Below are positions 45,101-58,479 of a DNA stretch of 64,000 nucleotides, in pieces. The stretch spans positions 7,583 through 71,582 of the forward strand of contig JYIP02000002.1 in assembly GCA_001051155.2 (NCBI GenBank), read 5' to 3'. Made by a program: the position numbers and the translations under genes. Numbering within the stretch: position 1 is the stretch's first letter; each line of letters opens with the position of its first letter. The DNA comes from Chrysoporthe austroafricana. Its lineage: Eukaryota; Ascomycota; Sordariomycetes; Diaporthales; Cryphonectriaceae. The notes beneath the pieces are model-generated. The model was given only the letters and a program-made list of their open reading frames with translations, was not told the DNA's origin and did not search any database.

Positions 45101-45740
45101 TTAAATATTGCTATATTAAAATATATAATTATATATCGATATATCGAGCTTATAAAAAGAATAAAAACGATTTATAATAACTTTTAAAAAAAATATAACT
45201 TATATTATTTCTATTAATCCCTTTTTATATTATTATTATAGATTTTATTATAAAGCTATTAATAATGTTATTTATAAATATTATATAAGCTTTAATTAAA
45301 ATTCTATTTTTAAATGCATTTCTTATAATTATAAATAAATATTCCAAAATTACAATTAATATATTAAATAATACAATATATATTATAGCAAATTAAGCAA
45401 CTTTTATTTTACGAATATTTTATATTATTAGCTAAGAAATATTTAAAAGGATTATTTTAAATAAAGATTCGAAATTCTTATTAAAATTCTAGAAATATTT
45501 ATAAGAAGCTATTAGAACGAAACTTATTTATTTTATAGCTTTATATTTACAAACGGATAAGCAGTTTAAAATAAAGAACCGAATAATTAAAATAGCAATT
45601 CGGCATTTTATTACTGCTTACTTTAATACAAAATAAACTGAAATAATACCGGTATTATAATTTGTTTTAAATAATACGTATAATCGAATTATAAAATATT
45701 TAGCTAGCTAAATGCTATTCGAATTTAACTTATTATTAAG
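39126..45740 (+). mobile_element. Ty3/Gypsy element F, left part (split by element B)
   Basis: Very AT-rich, stop-rich plus-strand element. Its integrase is clear at about 45,400-45,740: LLAKKYLKGLF, then LQTDKQFKIKNR (the HPQTDGQ-type box), FVLNNTYNR and MLFEFNLL, as in Gypsy integrase cores. The frame is cut by element B at 45,740 and resumes without frame change at 60,552 once B and one TTAAG copy are removed. A RT-palm-like FIDYIIIVS stretch lies near 44,565. A possible LTR begins TGTTATACTC at 39,126. No right LTR is found; the element ends near 61,040. Confidence 0.7.
39280..39410. repeat. Short TATCGGCTTTATAAAA repeats
   Basis: The 16-18 bp word recurs at 39,283, 39,351, about 39,368 and about 39,385 with transitions, inside the putative left LTR of element F. 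Possible enhancer-like direct repeats; function unknown. Confidence 0.5.
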
Positions 45741-46156
45741 TATTATAAACGCTATAATAATTTTAAAATAAACTGTAAAATTAAAAAGTTTATATTAGCA
45801 AAAACAGTATTAAATATAGCTTTAAATATTATAATACGATCGATAAAGTTTCGTAATATTTATAAGCTTATACGGCTATTACTTAAATATATTATAAGGT
45901 TTAAATAGTATTTAAATTTATAACTAGAAAGCTATAATAAACTATTTTGCAAATATCCGTTCTTTATATATTTAGCTTTTTAGTTAAGGATTATCGGCTT
46001 ATTTAATAATTCGGTAAGCTAAGCTTATTAGCTTATTTGATAATCTAATAAGCCTTATTTTATTAACTTTAACCCTTGCTTATATAAGCTCGCCTCTTAA
46101 TTTATTTCTTTATTCTTAAGCTTTAGTTTTCTGGGCTTGCATATTGGGTTATAATA
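45741..46156 (-). repeat. 3' LTR of element B
   Basis: 416 bp, TATTATAA...TTATAATA, next to a polypurine tract (AAGGAAAAGATAA on the minus strand). Contains palindromic GCTTATATAAGC near 46,078. Confidence 0.9.
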
Positions 46157-46479
46157 TTATCTTTTCCTTATCGATTGCTATTTTAGCAATCTTTACTTTA
46201 TAAGCTTTTGCGATTTTTCCTTATTCCATTATATTTTCCTAATTAGGATATTAAATAGAATATGAAAAACCCGTTTCTTTTATTCGATTAAAATTTAATA
46301 GCGCGATTCTTTTCTAAAAGCAGTTTTGCAATATGCTATTTAAATGCTTTCTTGCTCGTTCTGCAAAGGTTATAGCATACTTAGCTATTAAGTTTCGGAA
46401 AATAACTCTTTTCGTTATTCGGAATATATATGCTTTAATCGTTCCTAGTATAATATTCTAAGAGTTTTTCCGGATAAGC

Positions 46480-46850
46480 TATATAAGATAGCTTAATAGC
46501 ATTAGCGGTTGGAAAATAAGTTGGAAGCAGCAGAAGAAAAGGTCTTTCGCTTGCATTATTAGAAACGGATATAATACGAAAAGATAATACGAGCTGTTTA
46601 TCGTAAAATCGATAATATTAAAGAATTGAAATATCTGGAAGCGGAAAAAGCTATAAAAAAATGCTATAAGGCCGAGGCCGAGCATTATACTGCTAAGCTT
46701 TTAATATTTGAAAGTCCATTACTTATAGATTTTGATTTGGATATTGCTTTATAGCAGTTTAATTCGGAAATTAATTGGTTTACTATCGATTTTTCTGTAA
46801 ATATTAAAATTATAAAGGCTTTATTTAATATTAAGCATTTTTCTATTTAG
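46480..46850 (+). pseudogene. Antisense coiled-coil ORF of element B (with stops)
   Basis: Plus-strand frame reads RLENKLEAAEEKVFRLH, then basic and Glu-rich heptads (KELKYLEAEKAIKKCYKAE) and an acidic tail with DFDLDIAL and FNSEINW. It is homologous in order and wording to the ORFs at 14,763-15,107 and 47,928-48,554. Located between integrase and 3' LTR, opposite to pol. Function unknown. Confidence 0.65.
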
Positions 46851-47395
46851 CAAATAGTTTATTTTTTCTAATAGTTTTCAAATAGTTATTATATATTATT
46901 TAAATTATTAATTAATTCTTAGCTATTTTCGTTCGAATAATAGCTTTTCTATTTAATTAAATATTTCTTATAATTTATTAGTTTATAATATTTGAAAATT
47001 CGTTTAATTTCGTATTTTAGCTTATTAATTTCGATTTGTATTAATTTATTTATTTTGGCTATTTTAAATACTAGTTCGAAAAGCGAAATATAGAATATCG
47101 GGTAAATTCTTATTTTATAGAGTAATGCAAGTTTGAAATTAATATTTAAGATTTTCTTTAAGATTTTGAATAAGCCGAGCTTTTTATAATTTAATAAATA
47201 AAAAGGTTTTATTATTCTGATATATTTTTTTTATTAAATAAAGTAAACTTTATTCTTTTCTTATAGGATTAATCTTTTAATCCTTTTAGAATTAATATAT
47301 TTCGTTATTCTTTTTTATACGAATTCAGTTTTTCTTAAAGTTCTTTTTAAATTCTTTTAATTTTCTAGATTTATTTTTCTGCTATTTTTGTATTT

Positions 47396-47835
47396 TATTA
47401 TAAACGTTATAGTAATCTTAAAATAACCGTAAAGTTAAAAGGGTTTATGCTAATAAAAGCGGTATTAAATATCGCTTTGAATATCAGAATAACTTTATTA
47501 AATATTGCAATATTTATAAGCTTTAAGCAGCTATTAATCGTAAAGTCTGATTAATACTTAAATTAATAACTGAAAAGCTATTACTATTTATTTAATAAAT
47601 ATTTAATCCTTATATATCCAGCTTTTCAATCTTGCTTATTGGGCTTATTTAATAAGCAGGATAAATATGCTTACCTTGCTTATTAAATAATCGAGATAAT
47701 CTTTATTTAACTTTAACCTTTGCTTATATAAGTATCTGTTTAACTTTGCAGCTAAGCTTGAAAATCCCGGTATTGAATAGGCCGTTTTGGATAGCTTTAA
47801 TATTGCATTCTGATTTTGCATATTAGTTTATAATA
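47396..47835 (-). repeat. 3' LTR of element C
   Basis: 440 bp, TATTATAA...TTATAATA. CTTATATAAG lies at 47,723-47,732. Followed by a polypurine tract on the minus strand (AGGAAAAGAGATAA). Confidence 0.92.
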
Positions 47836-47927
47836 TTATCTCTTTTCCTATCGGTTAATATCCTTATCAATTTCTATAAGCTTCTTTAGTCTTTCTCGTT
47901 ATTTATTGCGCTTTTTTAATTAGAATA

Positions 47928-48554
47928 TTGAATAAGGTTAAGGATTCCCGTATTTTCAAGTTTCGTTCTGCTTATCTTAAGCGTTATAATTATTTCGTTT
48001 CTATTATCTTTCAAAATTCTTTGATTATGCTATCTTATTCGTTTTGTAAGGGCTATAGCATTCTTTCTTGCTATATCTTGCTCCAAAATTCTTTATATTG
48101 CTCGGAATATATATGCTTAAATCGATCGTATTATAATATGCAAGGTATTTCCTTATCCGAATTTATATATATCGGCAATTAATATTGCAAACTTGAAAAG
48201 GAATTCGAGGCTGCCGAAAAGCGCTAGCGGGTAGCGAATGCCGAAATTGCCCGTTTGCGGAAATAAAAGAAATTGTAATTTGAGAAGATAATACGGGCGG
48301 TTTGTTATAATTTATTTAATTTGGAAAAGCTGGAAAGGTTAAAAGCTGAAAAAGCCGAAGAGGAACGTTATAAGGCCGAAACCGAATGTTATGCTATAAA
48401 GCCTTTTATTCTTAAAGGTCCTTTTCCTGAAAGTTTCGATTTTGAAGCTGCTTTGCAGCAATTTAGTTCCGAAATTGATTAGTCCGTTATTATTTCAGAA
48501 ATTAAGCTCGAAAATATAGCTAGTTTTTTTAATATTAATTACTTTTCTAATTAA
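47928..48554 (+). pseudogene. Antisense coiled-coil ORF of element C, longest copy
   Basis: About 209 codons in one plus-strand frame with few stops (TAA 48,180-48,182 and several TAG/TGA/TAA codons where Trp or Gln would fit). N-terminal third is Ser/Cys/Tyr-rich; then KLEKEFEAAEKR starts a coiled coil, followed by ERLKAEKAEEERYKAE and a C-terminal PESFDFEAALQQFSSEID segment, ending at TAA 48,552-48,554. It lies ~90 bp inside the 3' LTR and runs opposite to gag-pol. The frame holds up better than neighbouring pol frames. Not identified; resembles short hypothetical coiled-coil proteins widespread in fungal genomes. Confidence 0.7.
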
Positions 48555-49399
48555 TTAATAAGTTTTCTTAATTAATTATTCTTTTATCCTAATACCGAAT
48601 GCTAACCGATAATAGTATTTTATTATTTGTAATTTTGCTTAATTAATTACGGATTTCTTTTTATTAATATAAGTTTAATTATACTAGTATTATAGCGGGT
48701 TTTTTAATTAAGCTATTTGATTAATTAATCCGTTTTATTGGGAAAGCTTTTATATCTTAATAATTATTTTTTTTAGTAAACTTGGAATGCTTATTTCGTA
48801 TTAGCTAGGTTTTTGATTAGTTCTTAATTATTTTTGTTTGAATAATATCTTTTCTATTTAATTAAATATTCTTTATAATTCGTTAGTTTTCGATATTTAA
48901 GGATCCGTTCGATTTTATATTCCGGTTCGTTATTTTCGATTTATGCTATATTATCTGTTTCGGTTATTTTGAATACCGGTTTGAGAAATGAAATATAGAA
49001 TATCGGGTAAATTCTTATTCCGTAAAGTAATGCAAGTTCGAAATTAATATCTAAAACTTTCTTTATAATTTTGAATAAGCTAAGTTTCTTATAGTTTAAC
49101 GAATAAAAAGGTCTTATCGTTTTAATATATTTTTTCTATTATATAAAATAAACTTTATTTCTTTCCTATAAGATTAATCCTTTAATCTTTTTAGAATTAG
49201 TATATCTTATTATTTTTTCTTATATAAATTTTAATTTTTTCTGAAATTCTCTTTAAACCTTTTTAATTCTTCTAATTTATTTTCCTATTATTTTTGCATT
49301 TGCTCTTAATAATTTATTATAATAAGCTATCGGATTATAGCCGTATAATATATAAAATAGTAATTTTTTTATTATACTTATATTTATATTATTATATAC

Positions 49400-52300
49400 G
49401 AATTATATTAGCAATAGCAAATTAACCTAATTATTTTATTCGTAATTTACGTAATGCTATAAATATTATTTAATAATCTGGTTTATTCGTTCTGTTTATT
49501 TATTTATTTGTAAGTGGAATGCTATAGATATCTTCTATTATATTCTGAATAATTTTATAAATAAAGTCCAGAAATTGAATATAAACTTTCTATTTCTATC
49601 GGAAATAATTTCTTGAAGCATGCTATAATTAGCTATAACCGTTCTCAAAAATATATATGCGAGATCTTTTGCTATATTGCTTTCCTTATAAAGAAGGAAA
49701 TAAGCATATTTGCTTAATTTGCAAACTATTATTAAAATACTATTATATTGCATTTTAATTAAAAGTTTTCGTAAAAAGGATAGCTTAATAATAAAATCCT
49801 AGCTAATAGATTGCCAAACCGCTTCTGGAATAGAGAATAGTTAGAATAATTTATAAGGCTTATAATATTCAATTTTATTCTTTTTATAACTATTATATTC
49901 TTATAAGATTTTTTCAATCTTTTTCCTTAATTTTAAGGAATTCCAATATCTCTTGATTCTTTCGTATATAGCTCTGATTCCTTAATAGCCGTATGCTAAT
50001 ATATTATATATATTTCGGATATATTCGTTTTATTCTTTAAAGGTTATATTTTTTGGTTTTTTCTTATCGTTATTGATTTTAATAATTATATCGAGCTTTT
50101 TAATTTCGTTTACAAAATTGCTATTCTTATTTTATTAAAAGATATTTTGAAATTCTTTTAGCTTTATATTTTGATAATCCGATCGTTTGTTAAATATATT
50201 TGCTTTGCCATTTTCGGATTTTTTACAATAAATAATTTTCAAGTCGAATTGCGAGAAGAATTTTGCTTATTTAATTTATTATTTATTTAAGATTTTCGTA
50301 ATTATAAATATTATTAGGTTTTTATAATCCGAATGCATTACGATTTGATATTTAATTCCGATTAAATATTATTATTATTTTTCGAATGCTTTAATAATTG
50401 CTATTAATTCTTTATTTGGAATGCTATAATTGAGTTCTAAGCTATTTAACTTTTTCGAAAAATTGCTTATAATCTTAAAATATTTTTGATTATTTTATTA
50501 GCCTAATTATCCGCTAAGTGCATAATCCGATATATCGGTTTCGATTTTAAAAGGTTTTTTTGGGTTTGTTTCGTAAAGAATTAATTCTAATATAATTCGT
50601 TCTTTAATTTTATCGAATATTTTCTATATTTTAAAGGTTTATTCGAATTTTCGGTTTTTCTTTATAAGGTTTATAAGAAAGTATGCGATTTTGCTATAAT
50701 TTTGAATAAATTATTAATAGAAATTAGCATATCCGAAAAATGCTTTAATATCTTTAATATTTTCTAATATAAGCTATTCTTATACTGCTTTAACTTTATT
50801 TTCTTATATATTAATTTATTTTAATTCAATAATATATCCGAAATAATTAATTTTCTATTAATAAAAATAGCATTTGCTAAATTCGATTAGGAATTTATAT
50901 TTTATAATATTTGGAATATTTTGCGTATATATTGCTTATATAATTCGAGATTTTTGGAAAAAATAAAGATATTATTAAAATAGATAATAATAATAATATT
51001 TAAAAATTCGCGGAAAATATAATTAATTATTTCTTGGAAAAATGCTAGTGCATTTATAAGTCCGAAAAGCATAATTATATACTCGTAATATCCGTATTAT
51101 ATCCTGAAAGCCGTTTTCCAAATATCGTCTTCTTTAATTCGGATATAATAATATTCTTCTTTAAAGTTAAGCATTATAAACTATTTTGCTCTTATTAGCC
51201 GGTTTCTTATTTCGTTTGCTAAAAGTAATAAATACTAGTTCTTGATTATAATATCGTTAAGCTATCGGTAATTTATATAAAGTCGTAATTTGCTATTTTT
51301 CTTTCGTACGAATAGGATTAAGTATTTTGCAAGTAATTACAATAGTTTTATATAGCCTTTTTTCAGGTTTTTGTCGATATATTCTCTGAATATTTCGAGT
51401 TTTGCTTTATCGAATCCGTAAATCTTGAAAAACTTTGGCTTAATTCTTTCTTTTAATAGGATTTTATAATTATAAGGGCCGTATTCTAATAAGCCGGTAT
51501 CGAACTTCTTTTGCTATAATTTCTTGAATTTATAATATTCTTATAATACGTTTTTAAGTTTTAATAGCGATCCTTTTTCGTTTTCTGCAATTTGGAAAAA
51601 TAAAAAGTATTATTAAGCATATTTTGCTTTTTTTGCTTCTTGTTTCTATTTATATATTCTAATTTCTAATAGCCTTGAATATCTATTATTTATTAAGCCA
51701 AATCTTTTCTTATAATCTTATTATATTGGAAATTGAATTTCCTTATAATTTTATAATTTATATTTTTTCGTAATGCTTTATGCCGTATTAGCCTTTTGCT
51801 AATCGCTAATTGCTTAAATTTTTAACCTATTCTTAACTTATATTTATAAATTCGAAATATTTATAACCTTTCCCTTTTCCTTTTTTCTAGCAAGTCTTTT
51901 TGCTTTAAGGGTATATTTAAACCTATTTAAGCGCATGCTTTTAATACTATTTTCAGTAATTAAGTCTTTCTCTTTTCCGTTAATTATAACCTTTTCAATA
52001 AGTATAGCTTATTCTTATAAAATCTAGCCAGTAATTCAATCGATATAAGGATTATACTTTTTAAATTAAAATATTCTTAAAATTAACTTATATTATACCG
52101 TATTTATAATATCGAAAGTAGTTTTCGTTATAAAGCTTTAAATCAAAATAAATAAGTAATTAATTTCTATATCGATTATATTAAAGTTATATGCAACCGC
52201 TTTTCTTTTTATAATATTAAGTTTATAAGGATTTTTCTTTTGCATTCAGGGAATTTATTCTCTATTAACGATTTCTAGCAAAATAAAATTTCCTTATGCG

Positions 52301-52560
52301 CTGCTATCCAATAATATACCGTATCGTTACCCGTTTATATATACGTTCAATATAATATGCTTCTCGTTTTCTATAATAATTGCGTATAAAGATTTTATAG
52401 TTTTAATCGGCTATTATTCCATTATAAGCAATCTTTCCTTTTTAAGGTATTTTAAGCTTATCTCGCTACTTGCTTTGCCAATTTTCTTATTTGGCTTTAA
52501 GCGTATTGCTTTGCCTTTTCGGCTTTTTGCAATCGGTATTATTCTCTAGCTTTATCTTAT
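49400..52560 (-). pseudogene. pol relic of element C (RT, RNase H, integrase)
   Basis: Minus-strand pol with the RT catalytic box reduced to YFNN at 50,971-50,982 and the integrase core at 49,538-49,753 (TAY region altered, ISDRNRKF in place of ISDRD). The order RT then integrase is the Ty3/Gypsy order. Many TAA/TAG stops. Confidence 0.8.
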
Positions 52561-52829
52561 ATATAAATAGAATATGCTATAATATAGCATTATTCCTATA
52601 TTATCCTTCCTTAAATATATTTCTAAAGGCAATTGTTTAGTAGCTCGATATATGCATTACTATATTCAATATATAAGATTTTTTTATATTTTCCTTAAGA
52701 TTTTATAATAAGTTAAATTAATTAATCCTATTTTTTAATTGGAAACCAATTATATTTAACTTTCTTGCTAAAATATATCTAGCAGTTATAATATATATAA
52801 TATATTCAAACAAATTTATAATAATAAGA

Positions 52830-54450
52830 GTATAAATAACTAATCTATCTATTTTCCTGGGATTTATATTTATTATTCTGAAATAGGATATTTTGGAAAA
52901 ATTTCTATAATATAAGCTTATAAATAAAATATTCAACTTTCGTATATTTGGTTATTTAGTTATTATGCATTTAGCATAATTATTTCGTATTTAAAATACT
53001 TATTTCCTTTAATTCTTCTTCGAATATAAGAATTAATAAGTTATTTTGCTATCGGTTTTGCAATATCGTTTCTTTAAGCATAGCGCTAGATATTTATATT
53101 ATTATATTTGGGATACCGAATTCTTCTTTTATTATTACTTTTTATTATTTGTTTTAGTAATATTTTAAGGGAAATTTCTTTAAATTTAGATTCCGAATAT
53201 TTATTAAATTGCTTAAATAATCCGAATTGCTACTATTTATAGCCGTATTATAAAATGGGCTTTTTTTTCTTATAGCAAATTATTTTCGTTTTTTAAGTTT
53301 GCATAAAAATTATTCTGAACTTTCTTTTGCCAAAAAGTATAATAAGCAATAATTTTAATAATAAGCTATCTAGCTTATATTATTATAATTAGGGTCCGTT
53401 ACTTGCTTTAATAAAACGTTATTATTTAGCTAATTAGGTTTTTATCGTTAAATAATATTAACTTATCTTTTTAAGACTAGCTTTTATTCTCGCTTTTTCC
53501 TTTCCTAATAATAATTGCGGGCAATATATCCTTTCTTGCTATAATTATAACAAGTAATTCTTTTGCGCTATTCTTATACGAAAGTATTTAATTCTATAAA
53601 TCTAGCATATATAATGCCCGAATAGGCCGTATTATTCCGATTTTTCTATTAAAATTTGTATTTCCTAAAATTAAGTTAATATTTCGGAATATAGCTATAG
53701 TTTTTCTATTATTATTAATGCTATTTATAGAATTAATTATCGATACGGACTGCTTTATTAATAAACTCGTTAAATTCTTCGGGTTAGTTTTCTTTATAGA
53801 ATTCGTCTTTAATTTTTTCTTTAAATCCCGTATAATAAGCATTTATAAGGGGTTTATTTTCGTAATCGAAATAAGCAATAATCTATTAGAATTTAGCTAT
53901 ATAATTTGCGGCCGAACCGGTTTATTGCAATACTTCTAGCTGCTATATTGCAATACGTTATTTATCCGGGTTTCCGAAAGTTTTCGTAAAAGCTAATTCG
54001 AAATTAGCATAGCATTAGAAAATGCGCTTAATATTTTCGGAACGGAAATCCTTGCTATTATCTAAATAGTTACGAAAGGTTAGTTCTTATTACTGAAAGG
54101 CTATCCTTTTAAAGCAATTTCTCGCGAAATCGATTTTATTATAAATAGTTTTAAATTGGGTTCCGTAATGCTTGAAATAAGCTTTGAATTGCATTAAAAA
54201 AGCCTGAAAGTTTTTTCGAATGCTTTTATAAAGCTTAAGCTTATTAAGCTTGAAAACCTTAACTTGCTAAAAGGTATTAAAACGAATAACCTCGTTCTTA
54301 ATTTTTTCGAATTGTTAGTATAAAGCTATATTCTATTATTAGAATTGCTTATTAGTAAAGACGGTCGGGGCCTTTTCCTGAAAAACTTAATTACTGGAAA
54401 AAGACGGAATTTAAAGCGTTATCGTATTCCGATATTGCTTAAAAGGAATA
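52830..54450 (-). pseudogene. gag relic of element C
   Basis: Minus-strand frame fragment at 53,594-53,842 (Lys/Asn/Ile-rich remains of the capsid region) with the CCHC knuckle near 53,520-53,560 showing two retained and two lost ligand positions. Sits directly inside the 5' LTR. Confidence 0.65.
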
Positions 54451-54483
54451 TACTAAACCATTTTTGAATAAGAGTTATTAAAA

Positions 54484-54923
54484 TATTATAAACGCTATAA
54501 TAATCCTGAGATAATTGTAAAATTAAAAGGGTTTATATTAATAAAAGCGATACCAAATATTGTTTTGAATATCGGAATAATTTTATTAAATATCGCAATA
54601 TTTATAAGCTTTAAGCGGCTATTAATCGTAAGGTTTAATTGATATTTAAATTAATAACTGAAAAGCTATTATTATTTATTTAGTAAATATTTAGTTTTTA
54701 TATATCCAGCTTTTCAATCTTGCTTATTAAGCTTACTTAATAAGCAAGATAAGCGTATTTACCTTGCTTATTAAATAACCGAAGTAATTTTTATCTAACC
54801 CTAACCCTTGTTTATATAAGCATTTATTTAGCTTTGCAATTAAGCTTAAAAATCCCGGCACTGAATAAGCCGTTTTGAATAGCTTTAATGCTATATCCTA
54901 ATTCTATATATTGATTTATAATA
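54484..54923 (-). repeat. 5' LTR of element C
   Basis: 440 bp. Keeps CTAACCCTAACCCT at about 54,795-54,808, before a TATATAAG box. Confidence 0.92.
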
Positions 54924-55194
54924 TATTTGCTTTTAATAATTCGTTATAATAAGCTATTAAATTATAGCCGTAAAGCGTATAGAATAATAATTTCTTTATT
55001 ATATTTATATTTGCGCTATTATATGCAAATTGTATTAATAATAGCAAATCGACCCAGTTATTCTATTTATAATTTATATAATATTATAAGTATTGCTTAA
55101 TAATTTAGTTTATTTATTCTATTTATCTATTTATTTGCGAGTAAAATATTATAAATATCTTTTGCTATATTCCGAATAATTTTATAAGTAAAAT

Positions 55195-57660
55195 CTAGAA
55201 ATTTAATATAAATTTCCTATTTCTATTAGAAATAATTTCTTTAAGCATATTATAATTAATAATAATTATTTTAAGAAATATATATGCAAGGTTTTCTGCT
55301 ATACTGCTTTCCTTATATAAGAAGAAATAAGCATATTTACTCAGTTTATAAACTATTATTAAAATGCTATTGTATTGCATTTTAATTAAAGGTTTTCGTA
55401 AAAAGAGTAGCTTAATAATAAAATCTTAGCTAATAAATTGCCAAACCGTTTCTGGAATGGAAAGCGGTTAGAATAATCTATAGGGTTTATAATATTCAAT
55501 TTTATTCTTCTTATAACTATTGCATTTTCGTAAGATTTCCTTAATTTTTTTTCTTAATTCCGGAAAGTTCTAATATCTTTTAATTTTTTTATACGTAATT
55601 CTAATTCTTTAATAGCTATATGCAAGTATATTATATATAATCTTAATATATTCGTTTTGCTTTTCAAGAATTATATTTTCTGGTTTTTTCCTATTATTAG
55701 AAATCTTAATAATTGTATTAAGTTTTCGGGTTTCATTTATAAGGTTGCTATTTTTATTTTATCGAAAGATATTTTGAAGCTTTTTAAGTTTTATATTCTA
55801 ATAATCTGATTGCTTGCTAAGCGTATTTGCTCTATTATTTTTAGATCCTTTATAATAAACGATCTTTAAATTAAATTATAAGAGGAATTCTGCTTATTTA
55901 ATTTATTATTCATTTAAAACTTTTATTATTATAAATATTATTAGGTTTTTATAATCGGAATATAATATAATTTAATATTTAATTCCGATTAAATAGTATT
56001 GCTATTTTTCGAATGCTTTAATAATTGCTATTAATTCCTTATTTAGAATGCTATAATTGAATTCTAAGCTATTTCGTTTTTTCGAAAAGTTATTTATAAT
56101 TCTGAAATGTTTTTAATTATTTCGTTATTCAAATTATCCGTTCAATATATAGTTCGATATATCGGTTTCAATTTCAAATGGCTTATTTGGGTTTATTTTG
56201 CAAAATATAAGTTTTAATATAACCCGTTTTTTAATTTCGTTAAATGCTTTTTATATTTCTTAAGTTTATTCGAACTTTCGATCCTTTTTCGTAAAGTTTA
56301 TAAAAAAGTATGCTATTTTGCTATAATTTCGAATAAATTATTAATAAAAGTTAATATATCCAAAGAATATTTTAATTTCTTTAATCTTTTCCGGTATAAG
56401 CTATTTTTTTATTGCTTAAACTTTATTTTTTTGTATATTAATCTTTTCTAGCTTTATTATATAGCCGAAATAATTAATTTTTTACTAATAAAAATAATAT
56501 TTATTTAATTCGATAAAGAATTTATTATTTTGCAAAATCTATAATACTTATCGCATATATTGTTTATATAATTCGAGATTTTTCGAATAAATAAGAATAT
56601 TATTAAAATAAATAATAATAATAATATTTAAATATTTATAGAAGATATTATTAATTATTTCTTAAAAAGATATTAATATATTAATAAGCTTAAAAGGTAA
56701 GATTATATATTCAAAATATTCGTAATAAGTCCTAAAAGCTATTTTCCAAATATTGTTTTCTTTAATTCGAATATAATAATATCCTTTTTTAAAATCGAAT
56801 ATAATAAACCAATTTATTCCGATTAGATAATTTTGTATTTCTCTTATTAAAAATAAGGAATAGCGATTTTTAATCGTAATATTATTAAGCTATCGGTAAT
56901 TTATATAAAATCGTAATTTGCTATTTTTTTTGAATACGAATAGAATTAAATATTCTGCAAGCGATCGTAATTTCCGTATATAGCCTTTTTTCAAATTCTT
57001 ATTAATACATTCTTTAAGTATTTCAAGCTTTGCTTAATCGAGCTTATAAATAAAATAATTCTATAATTTAATCCTTTCTTTTAATAGGATTTCGTAATTA
57101 TAAAAGCCGTATTTTAATAAACCGGTATCGAATTTCCTTTATTATAGTTTTTTGAATTCGTAATACTTTCGCAATACGTTTTTGAATTCTAATAATAGTC
57201 TTTTTTCGTTTTCTGAAATTTGGAAAAATAAAAAATACCGTTAAGCATATTTTACTTCTCTTGCTTCTTATCGTTATTTGCAAGGCTTAACTTCCGGTAA
57301 TTTTGGGTATTTATTATTTATTAACTTAAATTTCTTTCTATAATTTTTCTATATTTATTATTTAGGAAGCGGTATTTCCTTATAGTTTTATAATCTATAT
57401 AATTTCGTAATGCTTTATATTAAATTAATTTTCTGCTAATTGCTAATCATTCGAATTTTTAATTTATTCTTAATTTATATTCGTAAGTTCGAAATAACCG
57501 TAACCTTTCCTTATATTATAGCAAGTCTTTTTGCTTTAAAAGTATATTTAAGCTTATTTAAGCGTATATTACCGATATTATCTTTAATAATTAAAATTCT
57601 CTTTTTTTTATTAATTGCAACCTTTTCAATAAATACGGCTTGCTTTTATAAAATCTAGCT
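55195..57660 (-). pseudogene. pol relic of element B
   Basis: Integrase piece at 55,195-55,380 (ILIIVYKLSKYAYFF) cut downstream by element C, and RT box YFNN at 56,599-56,610. Colinear with the pol of elements A and C, with independent stop codons. Confidence 0.75.
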
Positions 57661-58479
57661 AATAATCTAATCGATTCGAAAGTTATATTTTTTAAGCCAA
57701 AATATTTTTAAAATTAATTCGTATTATGCTATATTTGTAATATCGAAAGTAATATTTATCGTAAGGCTTTAAATTAAGACAAATAAGTAATTAATTTCCA
57801 TATCGATTATATTAATATTGTATGCAATTGCTTTTCTTTTTATAATATTAAATTTATAAAGATCTTTCTTTTATATTCAAAAGATTTGTTCTTTATTAAT
57901 AATTTCTAGCAAGATAAAATTTCCTTATATATTATTATCCAATAATGCGCTATATTATTGCCCATTAATATATGCATTTAATATAATATATTTCTTATTT
58001 TCTTTAATAATTACGTATAGGGACTTCGTAATCCTAATCGGCTATTATCCCGTTATAAGCAATCTTTCCTTTTTGGGGCATTCTGGGCTTCTTTCGCTAC
58101 TTGCCTTGCTAATTTCCTTACTTGGCTCTAGCCGTACTATTTTATTTTCTCGGCTTTTTGCAATTTATGCTATTTTTTAGCTTTATCTTATATATAAATA
58201 GAGCATGCTATAATATAGCATTGCTCTTATATCGTTTTCTTTTAAATGCATTTTTATAGATATTTATTAAGTAATCTTATATGCGCATTATTATTCTTAA
58301 TATATAAAACTTTTCGATATTTTTTTCAGGATTTTATAATAAGTTAAATCAATTAGTTTTATTCTTTAATAGAAAACCAGTTATATTTAATTTTCTCGTA
58401 AAAATATATATAGCAGTTATAATAAATATAATATATTTAAGCAAGCTTATAGTAATAAGAGTATAAGTAATTAATTCGT

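Larger units (their letters stand above)
47396..54923 (-). mobile_element. Ty3/Gypsy retrotransposon C nested in element B
   Basis: 7,528 bp, LTRs 47,396-47,835 and 54,484-54,923 (440 bp each), target duplication TATTT. Minus-strand order from the right: gag (about 52,830-54,450; knuckle near 53,520-53,560 now CYNYSKKGYIAR, partly destroyed), RT (YFNN at 50,971-50,982), integrase (49,538-49,753: ILIIVCKLSKYAYF, then EIISDRNRKFIFNFW), antisense ORF, 3' LTR. Pol frames are broken by stops, so it is inactive. The integrase fragment is the clearest in the window. Confidence 0.92.
47391..54928. repeat. TATTT target-site duplication of element C
   Basis: TATTT at 47,391-47,395 and at 54,924-54,928 flanks element C directly. 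The joined empty site agrees with the uninterrupted homologous stretch of element A near 15,735. Confidence 0.9.

Noticed and set aside
38310..45740. Possible copia-type polymerase
   Set aside because: Integrase motifs after the polymerase region match Ty3/Gypsy order and wording, so a Gypsy element is the better explanation.
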